Assembly: GCA_045106815.1 (NCBI GenBank) | Contig: JBGCFG010000013.1 | Span: 43,813 to 107,812, forward strand | Length of the DNA stretch: 64,000 bases | DNA from: JAUIAI01 sp045106815 | GTDB taxonomy: Bacteria > Pseudomonadota > Gammaproteobacteria > Burkholderiales > Burkholderiaceae_E | Direction of reading: 5' to 3' | Part shown: positions 9,142 through 15,234 of the stretch, in pieces | Position numbering within the stretch: position 1 is the first letter of the stretch | How the letters are laid out: each line of letters begins with the position of its first letter | The notes under the pieces: generated by a model | Told to the model about the DNA's origin: nothing | Database searches by the model: none | What the model saw: the letters and a program-made list of their open reading frames with translations, nothing else | Program-made: the position numbers and the translations under genes

Positions 9142-10365
9142 ATGAAGGACACATCGAAGCTGCGTCGCTGGATACTCTGGGGCGGTGCGATCATTGTCGT
9201 TATCAGTGGGATGATCTGGGCATTTCGCCCGCAGCCCATTGTTGTAGAGATGGCTGCGGTCCGCCTTGGACTGTTTGAGAAGATGATTGATGAGGACGGG
9301 CTGGTTCGGGTGCGTAACCGTTATGTGGTGACCTCGCCTGGCGCTGGGACGGCGAGTCGAATTGAGCTTGTTGTGGGCGACGCTGTTTCGCCCGGTGATC
9401 TGATCGCGCTAATACAGCCGCTGCCTCCAGCTCTTCAGGATGCGCGAGCGAGTTCTGAGTTGAGAGAGGCGTATCGCGCAGCGCAGGCTTCACGATTCAG
9501 AGCCCAGGCTGAAGTGGCACGCTCGCGGGCTGCTGTGCAACAGGCTCAATCTGACTATGACCGGGCGCGCGAACTTGCCGATCAGGGATTCACGGCCCGT
9601 AGCCAGGCCGACAATGCACGGCTGTTACTGTCGCAGGAGCAACAGGCGCTACGGGCTGCGCGGTTTGCCGAACAGGCCGCGATCCACCAATCGGAAATGG
9701 CGCGGGTTGCTCTGGCGCAGCAAGGCGGTGAGGTAGGTGATGACGGTCAATTGGCCAAGATTGAACTGGATAGTATTCGGGTTATATCACCCGTTGCCGG
9801 TCATGTCTTGAGAGTCGTCCGTCAAAGCGAAGGGGCTGTCAGTACAGGCGCTGAACTGATAGAAATTGGCGATGTGAGCCAGCTGGAAGCCGTGATTGAT
9901 GTGTTGTCAGAAGACGCCATCGGCGTGAAGCCGACGATGACGGTCCGACTTCGTTCCGGCGCAAACGAGACCCACTGGATAGGGCAGGTTCGGACGGTAG
10001 AGCCGGTTGCACAGACAAAAGTGTCCACACTTGGTGTTGAAGAGCAGCGGGTCAACGTGATTGTGGATTTCCCAGTCACCCAATCCAATGCAGCACTTGG
10101 CGATGGCTATCGCGTTCAGAGCAAAATAGTCGTAACGGCTGAGCGTGATGCCTTGTTAATCCCGATTGGAGCGGCGAGTCGTGACTCTGAAGGTTGGCAT
10201 GTGTTTGTGGTTGAGGACGGGTTCGCCGTTCGACGCAGCATTGAGATACGTGGCCGAAGCACGATTAGCGTCTGGGTGGGAAGCGGGCTTGAGGTTGGCG
10301 AGCAGGTGATCGTGTATCCGTCAGACGATGTTGAAGGTGGCGTGCGGGTCAAGACAGACAGATAA
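9142..10365 (+). CDS. HlyD/MacA-type periplasmic adaptor protein
   Basis: A 407-residue protein with a single N-terminal membrane anchor (residues 12-29). A biotinyl-lipoyl half (RIELVVGDAVSPGDLIA) comes next. A long alpha-helical hairpin at about 105-200 is rich in Ala, Arg and Gln (RAQAEVARSRAAVQQAQ). The second lipoyl half is VISPVAGHVLRVV, followed by beta-barrel and membrane-proximal domains. GGGGAG precedes the ATG. It would bridge the FtsX-type permease to an outer-membrane channel encoded elsewhere. Gene order ATPase-permease-adaptor is the reverse of macAB. Confidence 0.88.
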   Translation: MKDTSKLRRWILWGGAIIVVISGMIWAFRPQPIVVEMAAVRLGLFEKMIDEDGLVRVRNRYVVTSPGAGTASRIELVVGDAVSPGDLIALIQPLPPALQDARASSELREAYRAAQASRFRAQAEVARSRAAVQQAQSDYDRARELADQGFTARSQADNARLLLSQEQQALRAARFAEQAAIHQSEMARVALAQQGGEVGDDGQLAKIELDSIRVISPVAGHVLRVVRQSEGAVSTGAELIEIGDVSQLEAVIDVLSEDAIGVKPTMTVRLRSGANETHWIGQVRTVEPVAQTKVSTLGVEEQRVNVIVDFPVTQSNAALGDGYRVQSKIVVTAERDALLIPIGAASRDSEGWHVFVVEDGFAVRRSIEIRGRSTISVWVGSGLEVGEQVIVYPSDDVEGGVRVKTDR

Positions 10366-10406
10366 GTCCGCTGTTGCTGGTTTGGCCCGAGACAGGCGTG
10401 GCTCGC

Positions 10407-11390
10407 TCAACTGGCGCTGCAGTCAAGAACGCTTTCAAGCGTTCGGCGAACTGTTCTCACCCCTGATGATGATGCCATGCCAAGGCGCAAGACAACTTGC
10501 GGCTCGCCCTCTGTGGCAATCACTTGCTTCAGGCGCGGACGCAGGTCAGCGACCTGCACAGGCTGATTCAAATACGATGCCTGAAGCCCATGGAAAGCGG
10601 CTGCCAGCAAGACATGCTGCAATGCCATACCGGCGACCAGCCAATCGACAGGTTGGTGTCGCCCGTTTGTCCCAATCACGGCAATCGCAGGGGCGTCTTC
10701 AATGAGGCGACGGTCGTGCGAGGCGACCGAGGCGCCCATATTCAACCTCTTGATTAGTTGCCGGCCGATTGAAGAACTCAGTCCGGGAGGGTTGAGTCCA
10801 TCCCCTCCTTTCCGAGGGCGCAACCACTCGGACAGTTCCTTACGCCAAGCGGCATTGTCCCACTGCAGGCTATCGCCTTTTGCGACCAACTCGGCCAGTT
10901 CATGGCGCTCGTCGGTCCGATTCAGAAATTTGATCCAGGCTTGGTCGTACTCTGCCGCGTCAACAAGGCTGTCTTTCATCGTTGGCGTGACTTCAACCGG
11001 TGCAAATGCTTGCCGATATGAGCGGCGCAGAGCAAGTACTGAGTGCAACCTGGACAGCTCGTGGGGTACAGCGCCTGAGCCGAGGAGTTCAATGCGTGCG
11101 AGTAGATCAGGGTCGTTTTGCTGGGGCAGAAGGGAGACATCCACTCTAAGCCCGGTGTGGGCGGCTGCTACACGACTATTGAATAGAGCACAGCCACAAC
11201 TGATCGTCAGTTCACGGTCATCCGGGTCGTTTATGGGCAGGGCACGCGTTCTATCCGCTATCAGGTCGAAACCACGGTCATTCAGTTTGAATCGCCACGG
11301 TTGCGTATTGTGGCTCGAAGGGGCAAGCGTAGCGGCACTAATCAGGTCTAGCTCGTTCTGCCGGCCAGCAATGCATTCACTGAGGTTCAT
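10407..11390 (-). CDS. Acg-type FMN nitroreductase family protein
   Basis: About 327 residues from the ATG at 11390; an in-frame start 11 codons upstream is less likely. SAATLAPSSHNTQPWRF is the opening FMN-binding motif of the nitroreductase fold. The double-length, single-chain layout with DDRELTISCGCALFN and VDWLVAGMALQHVLLAA is that of the Acg/Rv2032 group. In mycobacteria these proteins belong to the hypoxia/NO dormancy regulon; they bind flavin but often lack nitroreductase activity. Here an FNR-like box at 11450 stands at -41.5 from a predicted start, with a CATATT -10 in exact register. It is transcribed away from the Crp/Fnr regulator gene. Confidence 0.8.
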   Translation of the reverse strand: MNLSECIAGRQNELDLISAATLAPSSHNTQPWRFKLNDRGFDLIADRTRALPINDPDDRELTISCGCALFNSRVAAAHTGLRVDVSLLPQQNDPDLLARIELLGSGAVPHELSRLHSVLALRRSYRQAFAPVEVTPTMKDSLVDAAEYDQAWIKFLNRTDERHELAELVAKGDSLQWDNAAWRKELSEWLRPRKGGDGLNPPGLSSSIGRQLIKRLNMGASVASHDRRLIEDAPAIAVIGTNGRHQPVDWLVAGMALQHVLLAAAFHGLQASYLNQPVQVADLRPRLKQVIATEGEPQVVLRLGMASSSGVRTVRRTLESVLDCSAS

Positions 11391-11449
11391 CTTTCGCTCG
11401 TCGAATCTACGGATAGATCCCAATATGCGCCGCGTGCTTCTTTCGGGGC

Positions 11450-11463
11450 TTGATTTGTCGCAA
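11450..11463 (-). promoter_or_regulatory. FNR-like box with matched -10 before the nitroreductase
   Basis: TTGATTTGTCGCAA matches TTGAT-N4-ATCAA at 8 of 10 positions. On the minus strand a CATATT hexamer at 11427-11422 has the exact spacing of a class II Fnr promoter. That would give a short leader before the start at 11390. It is the weakest box by sequence but the best by spacing. Confidence 0.5.
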
Positions 11464-11482
11464 ATGTAGCCTGTGGCTTCTT

Positions 11483-11498
11483 GTAGGAATAGTCCTAC
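11483..11498. promoter_or_regulatory. Perfect 6-bp inverted repeat before the Crp/Fnr gene
   Basis: GTAGGAATAGTCCTAC has perfect 6-bp arms around ATAG. It is 130 bases before the regulator start and close to where its promoter could be. Too short for a terminator and without a T-run, it may be an operator. The binding protein is unknown. Confidence 0.3.
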
Positions 11499-11627
11499 CG
11501 GTCACTAGTTCGTTCCGGACAAGGCATCTCGGGGAAATCGCAAAGGATAATCAGTCACTGGCCAATAGTGTTCAGAGGGAGACGCCCCAATACTTAGTGT
11601 AAAGGGAGTTCACAAGCGGAGGACGCA

Positions 11628-12530
11628 ATGAAATCAGGCAGTAAGAATGAATGTCTTGAGACGAGCAATATGTCCTCACTCAGGCCGTCTGTAAACGGTT
11701 TGGATCTGCTGCGTCGTCTGTCGTCTTCTGAGGTCACGAAGCGGTCTCAAACTCTTCGATTTGAGCAGTTGGAGGCTGCGTCCGGCACCCGGCTGATAGA
11801 AGCTGGCCAAGGCTTCAAGGGCTTGCTTCTGGTCAAGAGCGGACATCTCAAAACCGTCTTTACAGATGAAGGCGGCAATGAGCAAGTCGTGGGTTTTCCG
11901 GTGGCTGGGGATTTGCTGGGTACCGATGGCATCAGTGAAGGACGCCACATTAATGATGTGTACGTGCTTGCAGATGCTCAGGTCATCAGTATTCCGTTTA
12001 CTGATCTCAAATCGCTCTCGGCGGTTGATCCGACGATTGTAGAAACGGTGTTTCAGATCATCAGCTATCAGCTGGTACAGGAGCAGCTCGCACTGACAGC
12101 AATTGGTGCGCTATGCGCGGATGCGCGTGTGGCGAGATTCCTGCTCAGCATTTGGTACCAGAGGCTGAATCAGGGAGTGATGGGTCAGTCATTGCACTTG
12201 TGGATGACAAGGCAGGATATTGGAAATTACCTGGGCATGAAGATCGAAACGGTCAGTCGTACGTTGACACAGCTTTCCTCGATGGGGTTGATCAGCGTAG
12301 ATCAACGCCACGTTGAGATTCTGGATACCGAAGGCCTGAAGTCCATTGCATATCATGGATCTCTGCGGCGCGGCCCACTATTGGTTCGTCAACGAAAGAG
12401 CCGTTCGTCTAACGCTAGCCACAAGCAGAGCATTTCAAGCACTCGACCAAACCAGCAGGCGTCCGCTCAAGCCGCTCCTGTCAGATTGTCTCCATCAAAT
12501 CCTTGGTCCGCTCTCCTTGACTTGAAATGA
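11628..12530 (+). CDS. Crp/Fnr-family transcription regulator without Fe-S cysteines
   Basis: A 300-residue regulator. A cyclic-nucleotide-like beta-barrel covers about residues 35-150, then the dimer helix, then a helix-turn-helix with LTQ preceded by TRQDIGNYLGMKIETVSR. ETVSR carries the Glu, Ser and Arg that in Fnr read the TTGA half-site. The four Fe-S cysteines of Fnr are absent: the N-terminus has one Cys (residue 9), and the internal Cys position reads ISIPFTDL. It is therefore of DNR/FixK-like type and would not sense O2 through a cluster. A hydrophilic C-terminal tail of about 60 residues is unusual. GGAGG sits five bases before the ATG. It probably governs the TTGAY-N4-RTCAA boxes around it. 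Confidence 0.85.
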   Translation: MKSGSKNECLETSNMSSLRPSVNGLDLLRRLSSSEVTKRSQTLRFEQLEAASGTRLIEAGQGFKGLLLVKSGHLKTVFTDEGGNEQVVGFPVAGDLLGTDGISEGRHINDVYVLADAQVISIPFTDLKSLSAVDPTIVETVFQIISYQLVQEQLALTAIGALCADARVARFLLSIWYQRLNQGVMGQSLHLWMTRQDIGNYLGMKIETVSRTLTQLSSMGLISVDQRHVEILDTEGLKSIAYHGSLRRGPLLVRQRKSRSSNASHKQSISSTRPNQQASAQAAPVRLSPSNPWSALLDLK

Positions 12531-12578
12531 TCTGAGTAGGCGGTGCTTCTACTCCATTCTCATGAATGCTTTTGGACC

Positions 12579-12598
12579 TGCTTAAGACTTGTTAAGCA
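12579..12598. repeat. 7-bp inverted repeat after the regulator gene
   Basis: TGCTTAA and TTAAGCA form perfect 7-bp arms separated by GACTTG. It lies 49 bases after the regulator stop and upstream of the J-domain/usp pair. No T-run follows, so it is a poor terminator. It may be an operator for the downstream genes. Confidence 0.3.
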
Positions 12599-12675
12599 TC
12601 AAGAAGTCAGCGTGTCACTTGATCTAGCCTGATACCAATAAACAAGAATGTCTTCCTTTGTTTTTGGTTGTGTTC

Positions 12676-12909
12676 ATGAGATACAGGGTCTACTACGAGA
12701 TACCGGGAGTCGGAAACGGTGTTACCCAACATGAGACTAAACGCGCCTATCGCAAGCTTGCCCGGGAAACGCATCCGGACGTAATTGTTTTGCGTGACTC
12801 GGACAGGCACTCCAAGGGGCTGCTTGGGGCTTGTGAGGCGCTACGCGAGCTCAGGCGTTTGCAAGGCCAGGTGCGCGCATTGCGATTGAGGCACCGATAT
12901 GACGCCTAA
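12676..12909 (+). CDS. J-domain-only protein, probably degenerate
   Basis: About 77 residues from the ATG at 12676. VYYEIPGVGN matches the DYYEILGV opening of DnaJ/CbpA. HETKRAYRKLARETHPD contains helix II and the essential HPD tripeptide. The rest (CEALRELRRL and the ending RHRYDA) still echoes the AYEVL and RYD elements of helices III-IV. The protein stops right after the J-domain, so no glycine-rich or substrate-binding part remains. It overlaps the next usp start by 11 bases, implying coupled translation. Either a mini co-chaperone that hands DnaK to a client, or the remnant of a CbpA-like gene; the diverged helix III favours decay. Confidence 0.55.
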   Translation: MRYRVYYEIPGVGNGVTQHETKRAYRKLARETHPDVIVLRDSDRHSKGLLGACEALRELRRLQGQVRALRLRHRYDA

Positions 12910-13741
12910 AACAATCATCTGCCCACTACCTCTGGCTTACACAGATGAGAAGATCATTAGCGTTGTGTCGCTAAGTCAGTTTTGTAGTGCACATTTGGTC
13001 GTTCCTCTCATCGGTCTTTCACCGGCCGCCGCGCTCGCGATTGAAGAGAGCGAAAGCGACGGATGGCTGCAGGAGCTGCAGGATTCGCGCAGCAGAGCGA
13101 CCAGCCGCGCCCGCTTCCTGCAGGACTGGCTCGCCGACATGGGCGTTTCGGCATCAGTGCATGCGTTTGTCTGTGAGCTTCATGAGATTTCGCAACTGAC
13201 CGGCAGGTATGCGCGCTATGCCGACATATCGGTCGCTAGCGCAAGTTTTCGGAGCCGGGGTGACCTTCGCGATGCGACGTTGGCAGGCTTGCTGTTTGGT
13301 TCAGGTCGGCCTGTACTGGTGGAGCCCGCATCGGAAGAGGATGGCGAGCTAAGCCTGACGCCTGAAGTGGTGATGATCGCCTGGAATGACAGTCTTCATG
13401 CCAGTCGTGCCGTATCCCAATCGCTTGACCTCCTAATACAAGCCCGCTCAGTCCATATAGCCTGTGTGAGTCAGCGACAAACCCCGATGGGCCCCGGTCA
13501 AATGCAAGGGGCTCAGCTGGCGAGGTTTCTTGAGCGGCACGGGGTAGATGTTTCTGTATCTGAGTTACCACGTATCAGTGCAGACGTTGATCGCTTGCTG
13601 GTTTCGCACGTGCAAGCGATTGGTGCTGGTTTAGTCGTGATGGGCGCGTATGGCCACACGCCGTTTAGAGAGCGGATTCTTGGTGGCACTACGATTGGCG
13701 TGTTGAATCATTGCCCTGTTCCTGTTCTTATGGCCCACTAG
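12899..13741 (+). CDS. Tandem-domain universal stress protein
   Basis: A 280-residue protein made of two Usp folds. The first half begins KTIICPLPLAYTDEKI and is diverged. The second half starts VVMIAWNDSLHASRAV at about residue 158. It ends with GLVVMGAYGHTPFRERILGGTT and NHCPVPVLMAH, the G-x2-G-x9-G(T/S) nucleotide-binding motif in full. Such two-domain proteins are common in proteobacterial hypoxia and stress clusters. It overlaps the J-domain gene by 11 bases and stands upstream of the third usp at 13952, placing all three near the Crp/Fnr regulator. Confidence 0.85.
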   Translation: MTPKTIICPLPLAYTDEKIISVVSLSQFCSAHLVVPLIGLSPAAALAIEESESDGWLQELQDSRSRATSRARFLQDWLADMGVSASVHAFVCELHEISQLTGRYARYADISVASASFRSRGDLRDATLAGLLFGSGRPVLVEPASEEDGELSLTPEVVMIAWNDSLHASRAVSQSLDLLIQARSVHIACVSQRQTPMGPGQMQGAQLARFLERHGVDVSVSELPRISADVDRLLVSHVQAIGAGLVVMGAYGHTPFRERILGGTTIGVLNHCPVPVLMAH

Positions 13742-13951
13742 CTAATCGCGTGGTCTTGTTGCTTAAGTCTGTCAACTCTTCCCGACCGTTGAAAATGGCC
13801 ATGTTCCCATTGGTCAGCCCCGAATCTTGCCAGCAGCCGACACCCTGTGGGCAATTGGTTTAGTCTGGGTTGCTTGCTTTATGATTCTGTGTGCAACGGC
13901 GAGCTAACGGTGAGGCTCGCAAGCGAACCAGGAGGGAGAAGCAAGTTCAAC

Positions 13952-14356
13952 GTGATCATGGTGCCGGTCGACCTGACTCACACTGATAGTCTTACGAAGT
14001 CAATTAAGGTTGCCTGTGATGTGGCCAAGATTTATTCGGCCTCGTTGTATTTTGTTAGCGTGACAGGCACGGGGCCGAGTTCTGTTGCCCGCAATCCTGA
14101 AGAATTTGCCGGAAATCTGCAATCGTTCGCATCTGAATGGGCTCGGAAATCTGGGATTCAGATCAAGACGAAATCTATTGTTAGCAATGATGTAGCCGCT
14201 GAACTCGACTCCAGCCTTCGCCAAGCCGCTGAAGCATTGGACGCCGATTTAGTGATTGCCGGTTCTCACGTTCCGGGGTTTGCAGATCATCTGGTGCGCT
14301 CGCATGGCGGAGCGATTGCTACTTTCGCCAAGGTTTCTGTGATGGTGATCCGCTAG
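13952..14356 (+). CDS. Universal stress protein whose ancestral ATG is AAG
   Basis: A close paralogue of the protein at 1078: VIMVPVDLTHTDSLTK, VTGTGPSSVARNPEEF and VIAGSHVPGFADHLVRSHGG match it almost throughout. The leader is also shared: AGGAGGGAGAAGC, followed in the other copy by ATG but here by AAG (13943-13945). Translation must therefore begin elsewhere. Candidates are GTG at 13952 (chosen, 16 bases behind the Shine-Dalgarno), ATG at 13958, or an upstream GTG at 13910 or 13847 that would add a non-homologous tail. Expression may be poor. The reading frame is intact to the stop, so decay is recent or an alternative start is in use. Confidence 0.75.
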   Translation: MIMVPVDLTHTDSLTKSIKVACDVAKIYSASLYFVSVTGTGPSSVARNPEEFAGNLQSFASEWARKSGIQIKTKSIVSNDVAAELDSSLRQAAEALDADLVIAGSHVPGFADHLVRSHGGAIATFAKVSVMVIR

Positions 14357-14457
14357 TCTCCTCATTGATCGAGCCGGACCGCAGCATCTGTCAGTGGATT
14401 CCCCTCGTTTGAGACGGTCTTTCGACCGACAATCTTAAGGTCAATCGTGCTTGCTCT

Positions 14458-15195
14458 ATGATCCGGAGCAACAATCACGACGACTCTGACTTCACGAACG
14501 GTATGCCTCTCCCTGACACTAAGCCAGCTGCCCTGATAGCCGTCAGGCAGTTATGTATGTCTTATCCGCTGGCCGGGCGCCAAGTGGACGTTCTACGCAA
14601 TGTCGATCTCGATATCGCCGCAGGCACGCGGGTTGCCATCGCAGGCCCATCGGGCTCGGGTAAGACGTCGCTCCTGTTGCTGCTTTCTGGATTGGAGCGA
14701 CCCGGCAGTGGCACGATCGAGGTAGATGGGTTGGAGCTGACAACCCAGGACGCGGACGCGCTGGCTGACCTTCGGCGCGATCGGGTGGGCATTGTTTTTC
14801 AGAGTTTTCATTTGCTGCCCAGTCTGAGCGCACTGGACAATGTGGCGGTACCGCTTCAGATGGCTGGGCAGGGTGATGCCCGGGCTCGTGCACAAGACAT
14901 GCTCAATCGAGTGGGCTTGAGTGAGCGAATCCGTCACTATCCAAGCCAACTGTCTGGCGGTGAGCAGCAACGCGTTGCGATTGCGCGCGCCCTGGTTCAT
15001 CAGCCAAAACTCCTGCTTGCCGATGAGCCAACTGGCAATCTTGATGACCAATCGGCGCAGGCGGTTCGTGACTTATTGTTTGAATTGAACCGCGAGTTTG
15101 GCTCCACACTGGTTCTGGTGACACATGATTTAGACTTCGCAGCCCAATGTGATCGGGTATTGCGTTTACATGATGGGCAACTCCATGAGGCTTAG
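14458..15195 (+). CDS. ABC transporter ATP-binding protein (LolD/YbbA type)
   Basis: A 245-residue ATPase with Walker A GPSGSGKTS, Q-loop IVFQSFHLLP, signature LSGGEQQR, Walker B LLLADEPTGNLDD and switch VTHD. TGNLDD is characteristic of LolD/YbbA/MacB. The first 15 residues are hydrophilic and poorly conserved, and ATG 14503 is a possible alternative start. The permease begins 39 bases after the stop (or 3 if a TTG is used), so the pair is one operon. Together they resemble the YbbA-YbbP exporter, but the lysophospholipase gene tesA that usually accompanies it is not seen here. Confidence 0.9.
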   Translation: MIRSNNHDDSDFTNGMPLPDTKPAALIAVRQLCMSYPLAGRQVDVLRNVDLDIAAGTRVAIAGPSGSGKTSLLLLLSGLERPGSGTIEVDGLELTTQDADALADLRRDRVGIVFQSFHLLPSLSALDNVAVPLQMAGQGDARARAQDMLNRVGLSERIRHYPSQLSGGEQQRVAIARALVHQPKLLLADEPTGNLDDQSAQAVRDLLFELNREFGSTLVLVTHDLDFAAQCDRVLRLHDGQLHEA

Positions 15196-15234
15196 CGGTT
15201 GCCAGACTTGTTTGCCTATTCCAGGCAAGCCACT

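Noticed and set aside
10395..10420. Possible Sec read-through at the nitroreductase stop
   Set aside because: The TGA is followed by ASHA with no Cys nearby, no conserved motif and no hairpin; the protein is already full length.
10702..11469. Long rightward open frame of 255 codons
   Set aside because: It lies antisense to the nitroreductase, whose motifs are clear; the frame has no recognisable protein features.
12619..12632. TTGATCTAGCCTGA as a fifth FNR-like box
   Set aside because: The second half-site CCTGA does not match RTCAA, so it falls below the other boxes.
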